A stretch of DNA of 7,512 bases from an uncultured Eubacteriales bacterium (GTDB lineage Bacteria > Bacillota > Clostridia > Christensenellales > Christensenellaceae): NCBI GenBank assembly GCA_900554725.1, contig USII01000048.1, positions 1 through 7,512 on the forward strand, written 5' to 3'. Positions 1 to 7,052 of this stretch are shown here, one piece after another; the first letter of the stretch is position 1; the number at the start of each line of letters is the position of its first letter. A program made the translations under genes and the position numbers. The notes beneath the pieces are model-generated. The model had not been told where the DNA came from. It ran no database searches and worked only from the letters and a program-made list of their open reading frames with translations.

Positions 1-2259
1 CATGGGAACAATGCTTTTCTCATAAGAGAGGGGCGTGTGGCGGATGAGGAGGAACTGAGCGAAATCAACCGGCGTATCTGCCGCATAGCCAGCAAGCGGG
101 GAATGCCCGTCTGCGCCACCACTGATGCGCACTTTTTAAATGAAGAAGACGCTTATTTCCGGCAGATTCTGATGGAAACTACCGGGTTTAAGGATGCAGA
201 TCAGCAGGCGCCGCTTTTCTTTAAAACCACTGCGCAGATGCTGGAGGATTTTTCGTATCTGGGGGAGCAGAAGGCCATGGAAGTGGTGGTGGAGAACCCC
301 AATGCCATTGCCGATCAGGTGGAGCAGATCGAGCTGTTTCCAAAAGAAACAGCCATGCCCTATATCGAAAACGCCGATAAGGAGATTTTGGAGCGGGCAT
401 ATGCTAAAGCCAAGCGGCTTTATGGGGATCCTTTGCCCCAAATCATCCAACAGCGCCTGGATAAAGAGATGGGCAGCATCATCCGAAATGGCTTTGCCGT
501 TCTATATTGGAGCGCGATGAAGCTGGTGGATAAATCCATGCAGGATGGCTATCTTGTAGGTTCCAGAGGCTCGGTGGGCAGCTCTTTTGCAGCTTTTGCG
601 GATGACATTACAGAGGTCAACCCTCTGCCTCCCCACTATCGCTGCCCCAAGTGCCAGCACTATGACTTTAATGTCGACAGGGAGAAATATGGCTGCGGCG
701 TGGATATGCCCGAAGCGTATTGCCCTGTCTGCGGAGAAAAATATATTGCGGATGGATTTGATATCCCCTTTGAAGTATTCCTTGGTCTGAACGCGGAAAA
801 AGTTCCGGATATTGATCTGAACTTTTCTGGCGAATACCGCCCGCGGGCCAATAAATATGTGGAAGAGCTGTTTGGAGAGGAATATGTTTTCCGCGCGGGG
901 ACGATTTCTGCCATTCAGGAAAACACGGCCAAAGGCATTGTGCGCAAATTTGCCGAGATGCATAACATGCAGCTCAATAGCGCAGAGCTGGAGCGCCTGG
1001 CAATGGGGATCAGCGGTGTGAAAAAGACGACGGGGCAGCACCCGGGTGGGTTGGTTATCGTTCCGCATGGGAGGGAAATTTACGAATTTTCCCCCATCCA
1101 AAAGCCGGCGGACAAGATGGCTGCGGATACTGTGACGACGCACTTTGACTTCAACTCCATGCACGATATTTTGATTAAGCTTGATATTCTGGGCCATGAT
1201 AACCCGACGATGATCCGCATGCTGCAAGACCTCATTGGGTTTGACCCGCTGAAAATTCCCCTGAACGACCCCAAAACCATGTCGCTCTTTATGAGCACGC
1301 AGGCTCTTGGCATCACGCCGGAACAGATTCGGGGCGTGACGCTTGGGACATTTGGCATCCCCGAGTTTGGTACACCTGCCACCATGAGCATTTTGAAGAA
1401 GACAAAGCCCAAAACCCTCTCTGAGCTGATTCGCATTTCGGGCATCTCCCATGGAACGGATGTTTGGAAAGGGAATGCGGAAGATCTGATCGATTCGGGC
1501 ACTGCGCCGCTTTCCGGCGTCATCTGTACCCGGGACGATATTATGAACCACCTGGTGCATAAGGGTGTGGAGCATAAGATGGCTTTCTTCATCATGGAGA
1601 GCGTGCGCAAAGGCAAATGGGCGAAGGGCAAGGAAAAAGATCAACAGAAGATGGAACAGGCCATGCGGGATGCAGGCGTAGAAGAGTGGTTTATCGAATC
1701 CTGCCGCAAAATTCAGTATATGTTCCCAAAGGCGCATGCAGTGGCGTATGTAGTCATGGCATTGCGCATTGCATATTGCAAAGTGCACTATCCGGCAGAG
1801 TTCTACGCCACAACTTTTACCATCAAGCTGGAGGATTTTGATGCCCCCACCATCCTTCAGGGCGTGCCCGCCATCAAGGCAAGATTAAAAGAGCTGGATG
1901 AACTTGGCATGAAAAAATCGGCAACGGAGAAGGGCGCGGGTGTCGTGCTGGAGTTGGCGCTTGAAATGCTGGAGCGGGGCCTTAAATTCCTGCCGGTGGA
2001 TCTAAAAAAGAGCAAGGCGAAGCAATTTAGCATAGAGGAAGGGAAAATCCGCATGCCCTTTATGGCGGTGCCCCAGCTTGGCGATAAGGCGGCGGAGCTG
2101 TTGGAGCAGGCGGCGGCAGAGGGGGATTTCCTCTCAGTTGAGGAGCTGAAGAAAAAATGCAGGCTCTCGGCCTCTGTACTGGATACTATGCGGGAGATGG
2201 GCTGCCTCGCCGGGTTGCCGGAAAAGAGTCAGCTCACCATTTTTGATGTGCTGGGATAA
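1..2259 (+). CDS. polC: DNA polymerase III PolC-type alpha subunit, C-terminal half (5' truncated by window edge)
   Basis: Replicative DNA polymerase of low-GC Gram-positive bacteria; it extends primers at the fork. The frame is open from base 1, so the GTG at 37 is internal and the gene begins upstream. About 752 residues are visible, roughly half of a usual PolC of about 1,430. In order: the end of the PHP domain (ATTDAHFL, 115-138); the GSRGSVGSS nucleotide-binding loop (559-585); a four-cysteine zinc knuckle (CPKC 643-654, CPVC 721-732); the palm motif PDIDLNF with two catalytic Asp codons (808-810, 814-816); the fingers motif TGQHPGG (1030-1050); KLDILGHD with the third catalytic Asp (1183-1185); and a helix-hairpin-helix region (about 1340-1500, including EFGTP and SHGTDVW). 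The protein ends with QLTIF (2230-2244), a sliding-clamp-binding peptide, plus four residues. All expected catalytic residues are present, so it looks functional. The proofreading exonuclease domain would lie upstream, outside the window. Identification is secure. Confidence 0.97.
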   Translation, partial: HGNNAFLIREGRVADEEELSEINRRICRIASKRGMPVCATTDAHFLNEEDAYFRQILMETTGFKDADQQAPLFFKTTAQMLEDFSYLGEQKAMEVVVENPNAIADQVEQIELFPKETAMPYIENADKEILERAYAKAKRLYGDPLPQIIQQRLDKEMGSIIRNGFAVLYWSAMKLVDKSMQDGYLVGSRGSVGSSFAAFADDITEVNPLPPHYRCPKCQHYDFNVDREKYGCGVDMPEAYCPVCGEKYIADGFDIPFEVFLGLNAEKVPDIDLNFSGEYRPRANKYVEELFGEEYVFRAGTISAIQENTAKGIVRKFAEMHNMQLNSAELERLAMGISGVKKTTGQHPGGLVIVPHGREIYEFSPIQKPADKMAADTVTTHFDFNSMHDILIKLDILGHDNPTMIRMLQDLIGFDPLKIPLNDPKTMSLFMSTQALGITPEQIRGVTLGTFGIPEFGTPATMSILKKTKPKTLSELIRISGISHGTDVWKGNAEDLIDSGTAPLSGVICTRDDIMNHLVHKGVEHKMAFFIMESVRKGKWAKGKEKDQQKMEQAMRDAGVEEWFIESCRKIQYMFPKAHAVAYVVMALRIAYCKVHYPAEFYATTFTIKLEDFDAPTILQGVPAIKARLKELDELGMKKSATEKGAGVVLELALEMLERGLKFLPVDLKKSKAKQFSIEEGKIRMPFMAVPQLGDKAAELLEQAAAEGDFLSVEELKKKCRLSASVLDTMREMGCLAGLPEKSQLTIFDVLG

Positions 2260-2293
2260 GGGCGGCGAAAAAGGCGGAACACTGTTTGCTTTG

Positions 2294-2322
2294 TTGACTA
2301 TTGGAATACCCCGCGATATAAT
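2294..2322 (+). promoter_or_regulatory. Sigma-A promoter for secD-secF
   Basis: TTGACT at 2294-2299 and a perfect TATAAT at 2317-2322 are separated by 17 bp, close to the housekeeping sigma consensus. The site lies in the polC-secD gap. Transcription would start near 2329, giving a leader of about 57 nt before the secD start at 2386. This makes secD-secF an independent transcription unit, although read-through from polC is possible because I see no terminator after polC. Confidence 0.8.
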
Positions 2323-2330
2323 AAACCTAT

Positions 2331-2362
2331 CTGTTTTGCGGCGCTTGCGCTGCGCTGAACAG
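2331..2362 (+). other. Possible 5'-leader hairpin upstream of secD
   Basis: CTGTT (2331-2335) can pair with AACAG (2358-2362). Inside it, GCG (2338-2340) pairs with CGC (2353-2355), and GCG (2341-2343) with CGC (2348-2350) around a 4-nt CTTG loop. The stem is interrupted by small internal loops. It would form almost at the 5' end of the transcript predicted from the 2294-2322 promoter and could stabilise the mRNA. It has no T-run, so it is not an intrinsic terminator, and I do not recognise a riboswitch or leader family. Confidence 0.3.
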
Positions 2363-2372
2363 CAGAAGTCGG

Positions 2373-2378
2373 AAGGAG
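2373..2378 (+). promoter_or_regulatory. Ribosome binding site deciding the secD start
   Basis: AAGGAG lies 7 nt before the ATG at 2386 but only 1 nt before the in-frame ATG at 2380. The spacing therefore favours 2386 as the start. Confidence 0.8.
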
Positions 2379-2385
2379 AATGGAT

Positions 2386-3735
2386 ATGAAATTACGCAGT
2401 CTGATCGGACTGGTGCTGATTATCATCCTGGTGTTTGCAAGCGCATACACGGTGATTTTCGGCCTTGATTTTGGCATGTACTCCTTTGAGCCCATGCGCG
2501 CCATCAATCTTGGCATGGATGTATGGGGCGGAACAACCGCAGTGCTGCGCATCAAGGATCCGGGCGAGGATAGTGCAGACGAGGATGAGAGCAACGCCGA
2601 AGAGGAAGTGATTCCGCTTTCGCAGGAAGAGCTTGATAATGCGGCACATGAAGTGATGGGCATTATGAGGGCACGACTGGACGCAAAGGGCTATACTGGC
2701 GCGACGATTGAGCGCGAGGGCGATAGGGAAATACGCGTCGATCTTCCCATTAATGAAACAAGCCCATTCCTGGATGCCGATCAGATTGTAAAATATCTAG
2801 CTGAGAAGGGGGATCTCACGATCCTGGATGCGGACGACAATGTCGTCGTAGGCTCGGATATGATAGAGCGCATCCTGATTCAGGAAGATACTCTTGGCTA
2901 TACCTACATCAGTTTTTTCCTGACGGAGGAAGGCAAGACGGTTTTTGAAAACGCTACTGCTGAAATTGCAGAGCGCGGCATCAACGAAGAGGATTATTCC
3001 AACCAGAACTATATCAAACTGCATTATGGGGATGCAGATGTCGCCCAGGCGACCATTGAGAGCGCTGTGACAACAGGGCAGGGCAGTGTCCGCACGACGC
3101 TTGAGGATTACGAGCTGGAGGAGATGGAGTTGGTTGTCAATAACAAGCCATACTCCGTTGAGATAGAGGCGACAGAGATGCGCGATATTACTCCGCTGCT
3201 TGGAGAAAATGCGCTCCGCGCCATGCTGATAGCGGGTGTTGCAGGGCTGCTGGTATTGGCGGCGGCAATTATCATTTGCTACCGCGTGCCAGGGCTTATG
3301 GTTGCGATATCGATGCTTGGGCATACGGCACTCGTTCTTCTGTTGCTTGCGGCATCGCGGCTGCAGATTACGGTGTATGGTGTTGCCGGCCTGTTTATGG
3401 GCGCCCTTTGCATGGCGGCACTGAGCCTTATGATCGTGAACGGCTTTAAAAAGGAATTTCTGCTGGGCAAGGCCCCGCGAGCGGCAGTGAAATCCGGCTG
3501 TAGTGCGGGGGCAGGGGCGGCAGCGTACCTTGGAATAGGGCTGTGCGTTGTTCTGCTGGCGTTGGCGCTGTTTGGCGTGCATGCGCTGTCCAGCTTTGCG
3601 TATGCGGCGGGCATCAGCATCTTGGTGGCAATTCTGTGTTCGGTGATACTCACGCAGGCTCTGGTCCGCCTGGTAGTGGGCGTGGTACCTGGCGGGAGCC
3701 GCATCTATTTTGGCGGCAAAAAGGAGGCGGAATAA
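2386..3735 (+). CDS. secD: Protein translocase subunit SecD, divergent
   Basis: SecD pairs with SecF in the membrane and uses the proton gradient to pull secreted proteins out of the SecYEG channel. This 449-aa protein has the expected layout: an N-terminal membrane segment (residues about 5-27), the signature NLGMDVWGG (2506-2532, a GLDLxGG variant), a large extracytoplasmic P1 region (about 40-275), then five membrane segments (about 279-440) starting at LGENALRAM. The P1 parts RARLDAKGYTGATI and FFLTEEGKTVF match the family. Two features are odd. The TM4 motif normally reading VDANVLIFER is AALSLMIVNG (3415-3444), so the usual proton-relay Asp is Ala345 and Asn is Ser347. There is also an acidic stretch at 2557-2607. 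The flanking residues (GKxxRAA) align without a gap, so this is substitution and not a frameshift. The ATG at 2386 is chosen from the SD spacing. The stop overlaps the secF start. Identity as SecD is strong; normal proton coupling is uncertain. Confidence 0.9.
   Translation: MKLRSLIGLVLIIILVFASAYTVIFGLDFGMYSFEPMRAINLGMDVWGGTTAVLRIKDPGEDSADEDESNAEEEVIPLSQEELDNAAHEVMGIMRARLDAKGYTGATIEREGDREIRVDLPINETSPFLDADQIVKYLAEKGDLTILDADDNVVVGSDMIERILIQEDTLGYTYISFFLTEEGKTVFENATAEIAERGINEEDYSNQNYIKLHYGDADVAQATIESAVTTGQGSVRTTLEDYELEEMELVVNNKPYSVEIEATEMRDITPLLGENALRAMLIAGVAGLLVLAAAIIICYRVPGLMVAISMLGHTALVLLLLAASRLQITVYGVAGLFMGALCMAALSLMIVNGFKKEFLLGKAPRAAVKSGCSAGAGAAAYLGIGLCVVLLALALFGVHALSSFAYAAGISILVAILCSVILTQALVRLVVGVVPGGSRIYFGGKKEAE
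3721..3727 (+). promoter_or_regulatory. Ribosome binding site of secF inside the secD 3' end
   Basis: AAGGAGG sits within the last codons of secD, 7 nt before the ATG at 3735. That ATG shares its A with the secD TAA stop. The arrangement fixes the secF start and suggests translational coupling, giving balanced amounts of the two partners. Confidence 0.85.
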
Positions 3736-4622
3736 TGCAAAAGCATTCGAAGATTTTTGCGTGGGCAGTTGTTGCAGTGATTGTGGCGGCTGCGGCGGTG
3801 ACGCTTCTGTGCGGTGGGCTGAATCTGAGCCAGGCGCTGAGCGGCGGATATAGCCTGAAGATGGATATTGGCCAGGAGTTTGAACTTGCGGATTTGGAGA
3901 ATATCCTATCCCAGCAGAGTGGAATTGGAAATTACAATATCGTAAAAGCGGGAGATAAAATGGACCAGTGCATTATCCATATGGAAAATGTGCAGGACGA
4001 GGGCGCTGCGATTGTTTCTGCAGTGCAGGAACAGTACCCGGATGCCAAGTTCCGGGGATGCGACCCTGTGACGAGGTCTGTCCCCCGCATGACGCTGGTC
4101 TTTTTCGGGCTGGCCGGGCTGGTAACGGCGGTGGTTGCAGGGCTCTATTTTGCGGTGCGCTATGGCATCCCTGGCGGAGTGGGCACGGCGGTTTCCTGCC
4201 TGGGCACGATGGTGCTGCTTTTGGGTCTGGCGCTGATTGCGCGGCTTACGATCAATACCGGCATGCTAGCGGCATTTCTTGCAGTGTTTATTTACAGCCT
4301 GATGGATACAGGCATATACTTTGAGCAGCTGCGCGCTCCCCTTCGCGCGGGCGAGGGAGAAGAGCTTTTGGAAGCCCAAAAAGCCGCGACAAAGGCATGC
4401 AGGTTGCAGCGTGCCCTGGTGGCCTTCGTCGGTGCGGCGATGTTCTTAGCAGCATTTGTATTGGGAGAAAAGACGATGGCGAGCATGGGCATATGCGCAT
4501 TTGTGGGCGTGCTGAGTAGCGCCGCATGCACTGGGCTTTTGGGTATTCCGGCCGCTGTCTGGGCAAAAGGGGCGTTTTCAAAGGGCAGGAAAACCCGCAA
4601 AAAAGTAAAGGCGATTCGGTAA
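3735..4622 (+). CDS. secF: Protein translocase subunit SecF, divergent
   Basis: Membrane partner of SecD in Sec-dependent export. The protein has 295 aa, close to the usual length for SecF. It has an N-terminal membrane segment (residues about 9-27), a short extracytoplasmic domain (about 38-110), and five further membrane segments (about 114-280), ending in a Lys/Arg-rich cytoplasmic tail. The motif LTINTGMLAAFLAVFIYSLM then DT matches the SecF TM4 pattern (LTINT...GYSINDT), and its Asp191 (4305-4307) is retained. Other signatures have drifted. The usual GIDFTGG after TM1 reads SQALSGG (3828-3848), FDRIREN reads FEQLRAP, and the TSLTT segment after the conserved Arg is not recognisable, although CRLQR may supply that Arg. 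The start at 3735 is set by its SD and the overlap with secD. Position directly after secD supports the call more than overall similarity does. It is probably functional but may work differently from the model enzymes. Confidence 0.88.
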   Translation: MQKHSKIFAWAVVAVIVAAAAVTLLCGGLNLSQALSGGYSLKMDIGQEFELADLENILSQQSGIGNYNIVKAGDKMDQCIIHMENVQDEGAAIVSAVQEQYPDAKFRGCDPVTRSVPRMTLVFFGLAGLVTAVVAGLYFAVRYGIPGGVGTAVSCLGTMVLLLGLALIARLTINTGMLAAFLAVFIYSLMDTGIYFEQLRAPLRAGEGEELLEAQKAATKACRLQRALVAFVGAAMFLAAFVLGEKTMASMGICAFVGVLSSAACTGLLGIPAAVWAKGAFSKGRKTRKKVKAIR

Positions 4623-4637
4623 GTTTGCTATTTTTCT

Positions 4638-4662
4638 AAAAGGCGGTCCAGGACCGCCTTTT
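4638..4662 (+). terminator. Rho-independent terminator after secF (weak T-run)
   Basis: AAAAGGCGGTCC (4638-4649) is followed by one A and its exact reverse complement GGACCGCCTTTT (4651-4662). The folded stem is about 10-11 bp with a 3-5 nt loop. It begins 15 nt after the secF stop. The T-run is only four bases and then turns to GTGC, so termination may be partial, with some read-through into recJ, whose start is 18 nt downstream. The inverted repeat would form the same hairpin in antisense RNA. Confidence 0.75.
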
Positions 4663-4670
4663 GTGCATCT

Positions 4671-4675
4671 GGAGG
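4671..4675 (+). promoter_or_regulatory. Ribosome binding site deciding the recJ start
   Basis: GGAGG lies 5 nt before the ATG at 4681. The in-frame GTG at 4663 lies upstream of this site, directly abutting the terminator hairpin, and has no SD of its own, so 4681 is preferred. Confidence 0.75.
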
Positions 4676-4680
4676 CTTTT

Positions 4681-7047
4681 ATGCGCTATGAAAAAAAAGG
4701 AGCTCCTCTGGCGGAACAGGAAAAAGAACAGTATTTGCAGCAGGGGATCAGCCCTATTGTGGCAGAACTGCTGGCCGCAAGGGGAATTGGGCCTAAAGAG
4801 GCAGATGAGTTTCTGGCGCCGGGATGGGCGCAGGTTGGAGACCCTTTTTTGTTTTCCAATATGGAGAAGGTTTGCGAGAGAATCCGGCAGGCAGTGCTGA
4901 AAAAAGAGCAGGTTGCAGTCTATTCGGATTACGATTGCGATGGCGTTTGCGGGGCGGCAATCCTGCAAAAAACACTCAAAGCACTGGGCATTGCGCCGAA
5001 ATTGTATATTCCAGATCGCCAAACAGAGGGATATGGAACAAATGCTGCCGCTTTTGAGCGGCTGATAGAGCAAGGCGTGAGCCTGATTTTGACAGTGGAC
5101 TGCGGAATTCGCAGCGTTTCGGATGTTGCCCTTGCAAAGGGGAGAGGGGTGGATTGTATCATCATCGATCACCACGAATGCGGTGAACTGCCGGATACCC
5201 CTTATCTGCTTAACTGCAAAATGCCGGGGGAGCGATATCCCTTCCACGATCTTTGCGGTGCAGGCACGGCTTTTAAGCTGGCGCAGGCGCTGCTTGGAGG
5301 GAGGGCAGAGGAACTGGTAGACCTTTGCGGTGTGGCAACAATCGGGGATATGGTGGGCCTGTTGGGGGAAAACCGTGCGCTGGCCTATTTGGGGCTGGAA
5401 AAGCTGCGCCAAGCCCCTTGCCTGGGATTTAGGGCATTGGCAAAGGCTGCGGGTATCCGGCTTGCGGGCGTTCGCTCCTATGGGGTGGCATTTGGGCTGG
5501 TGCCGCGCATCAATGCCGCTGGGCGGCTGGAGCACGCCAGCTTGGCGCTGCGCCTTCTGCTTGCAGAGGATTTGGGCGAAGCGGAGGAGCTTGCGCAAAA
5601 GCTGAGCGCAGTCAATGCGCGCCGGCAGGAACTGCAACAGCAGATTACCCAGCAGGCGGCACAGTTTGTGCGGGAAGGGGTTTGCCTGGCGGAGGCAAAA
5701 ATTCTATTTGTGGCAGGCGAAGGCTGGGAAAAGGGTGTGGTTGGCCTTGCGGCCTCTTCGATTTCCCAGATGTTTTACCGCCCGGCAGTCGTGCTTGCCC
5801 AGGAAGGAGAGCTGCTTACAGGCTCTGCCCGCAGTATTGCGGGAATCAACCTGTATGAAGCCCTCTGCCAGGCGGAGCACCTCTACGAGCGCTTTGGTGG
5901 GCACGAAATGGCAGCCGGGCTTACGATCAAGCGCGAAAACCTGGCAGAAGCCCAGCGGCTAGTGGAAAATTTTTTAAAGGAAAAATACCCGGATAGCGTA
6001 TTTGTGCCTGTGTGCCAGTACGATGAAGAGATTGCGCTGGCACAGGCGGATATTGGCCTTGCAGAGCAATTGGAGCGGATGCAGCCTTTCGGGCAGGAAA
6101 ACGAGGAGCCGCGCTTTTTTATCAGCGGGTTTTCTCCGCTGAGCATTGCTGCCATGGGAAAGAATCGGGAGCATTTAAAAATGCAGGCGGCAGATTGCGC
6201 TTCGGAGATTCTGCGTTTTTCGGCGCGAGAGGAGATAGAGCTGGGCGGGCAGTATGATTTTGTCGCCTCTTTTTCCATCAATGAATTCAGGGGGAACCGC
6301 AAAAGCCAGCTCGTCATTTCCTCCATTCAGAGGCAGGATGTTTCAGATTGGCAGGGCAAGCTGGAGCTGGAATATCTGCGCCAGTTCCCGGCAGAGGCAT
6401 ATGCATATGCGGCCTATTGCCGCACTGCGCATGAGCATGTGTTGAAAGCGCCGCAGGAACTGGAGGAGTGGTTTTCGCGCTATGCCGGCTGGCCGCTGGG
6501 CGCAGCAGCTTTTTGCACCAGTCAGAGCGGCGCGCGTTTGCTGCAGGAGCTTGCGGGCAGGCTGAAGCTGCCCTGGCTTCAGCAGATACAGGCAGGGGAG
6601 GATTCTGCGCAGAGTTGCCTGTGCTTTTTGCAGAAAGAAGGCCTCAAAAACTACAAGAAAACGCTGGCGCTGGGCGGATTTTGCGCACTTCATGCAAACC
6701 CGCAGGCAGCCGTTTATCTTGGAGAAGATCTGCGCGAAGCATACCGCCAGGAGGCGAAGCGCTTTTATGATCCCGGGCTTTTTGGAGAACTTTTAAAAGT
6801 CTTTGCCCAAATGGAAGGGGTTTACTCTTCTGTCAGCGAATTTCTAGAAAAAGCGGCAGGGGCGATCGGCCTGCAAGATATTCGCAAACCCTGGCTTATT
6901 TTCCAGGCGCTCTTTGGGCAGAAGTTGCTAGAAGTGAGAAAAAGTGATAAAATAATACACATTCACTTGAAAGAGGAAGGGGCGTTTTGCCCGGAACAGA
7001 GCGGATATTTTCGGGCGATTCGCGATCTTGCAGACGGGAAGGTGTAG
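4681..7047 (+). CDS. recJ: Single-stranded-DNA-specific exonuclease RecJ
   Basis: DHH-family nuclease that degrades single-stranded DNA 5' to 3' in recombination, mismatch and base-excision repair. At 788 aa it matches the long Firmicute form. The DHH core motifs are complete: SDYDCDGV (I, DYDCDG 4927-4944), TVDCG (II, 5092-5106), IDHHE (III, DHH 5167-5175) and IGDMV (IV, from 5341). All metal-binding Asp/His residues are therefore present. The DHHA1 domain carries GEGWEKGVVGLAAS (5716-5757), GSARS (5821-5835) and FGGHEMAAG (from 5893). In motif V, the His common in the GWH triplet is Glu350 and the usual Arg/Lys after AS is Ser360. An OB-fold follows (about residues 440-555; QPFGQENEEPRF is typical), then a variable C-terminal region (about 560-788) as in Firmicute RecJ. 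An 8-base A run (4691-4698) lies near the start codon. It follows secF across a terminator hairpin and ends 5 nt before rel. Identification is secure. Confidence 0.95.
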   Translation: MRYEKKGAPLAEQEKEQYLQQGISPIVAELLAARGIGPKEADEFLAPGWAQVGDPFLFSNMEKVCERIRQAVLKKEQVAVYSDYDCDGVCGAAILQKTLKALGIAPKLYIPDRQTEGYGTNAAAFERLIEQGVSLILTVDCGIRSVSDVALAKGRGVDCIIIDHHECGELPDTPYLLNCKMPGERYPFHDLCGAGTAFKLAQALLGGRAEELVDLCGVATIGDMVGLLGENRALAYLGLEKLRQAPCLGFRALAKAAGIRLAGVRSYGVAFGLVPRINAAGRLEHASLALRLLLAEDLGEAEELAQKLSAVNARRQELQQQITQQAAQFVREGVCLAEAKILFVAGEGWEKGVVGLAASSISQMFYRPAVVLAQEGELLTGSARSIAGINLYEALCQAEHLYERFGGHEMAAGLTIKRENLAEAQRLVENFLKEKYPDSVFVPVCQYDEEIALAQADIGLAEQLERMQPFGQENEEPRFFISGFSPLSIAAMGKNREHLKMQAADCASEILRFSAREEIELGGQYDFVASFSINEFRGNRKSQLVISSIQRQDVSDWQGKLELEYLRQFPAEAYAYAAYCRTAHEHVLKAPQELEEWFSRYAGWPLGAAAFCTSQSGARLLQELAGRLKLPWLQQIQAGEDSAQSCLCFLQKEGLKNYKKTLALGGFCALHANPQAAVYLGEDLREAYRQEAKRFYDPGLFGELLKVFAQMEGVYSSVSEFLEKAAGAIGLQDIRKPWLIFQALFGQKLLEVRKSDKIIHIHLKEEGAFCPEQSGYFRAIRDLADGKV
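6925..6953 (+). promoter_or_regulatory. Candidate internal promoter for rel within recJ
   Basis: TTGCTA (6925-6930, 4 of 6 consensus bases) and TAAAAT (6948-6953, 5 of 6) are separated by 17 bp. A TG dinucleotide at 6945-6946 gives an extended -10 element (TGATAAAAT). The patch is clearly more AT-rich than its surroundings. A start near 6960 would give a rel leader of about 93 nt. This is prediction from pattern only; coding constraint on this stretch could produce it by chance. Confidence 0.5.
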
Positions 7048-7052
7048 GGCGC

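Noticed and set aside
37..39. GTG as the start of polC
   Set aside because: The frame is open to base 1, the residues before it fit PolC, and the visible part is only the C-terminal half of the protein.
502..1788. Long minus-strand open frame (428 codons) opposite polC
   Set aside because: It lies wholly opposite conserved polC coding sequence, shows no recognisable protein family, and is rich in His/Arg/Cys as expected from reading GC-rich codons backwards.
2380..2382. ATG at 2380 as the secD start
   Set aside because: The SD would be only 1 nt away; the ATG at 2386 has a normal 7-nt spacing.
3400..3447. A frameshift or sequencing error as the cause of the missing SecD motif
   Set aside because: The reading frame on both sides aligns to SecD without a gap and the segment stays hydrophobic, so point substitutions explain it better.
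2797..3582. Minus-strand open frame (261 codons) opposite secD
   Set aside because: Antisense shadow of secD with no family signature and an unusual Gln/His/Arg-rich composition.
3543..3734. Upstream extension of the secF frame into secD
   Set aside because: The extension overlaps conserved secD membrane segments and has a Cys/Trp/Gly-rich, non-family composition; the ATG at 3735 has a strong SD.
4663..4665. GTG at 4663 as the recJ start
   Set aside because: It abuts the terminator hairpin, has no SD and adds six non-conserved residues; the ATG at 4681 has GGAGG 5 nt upstream.
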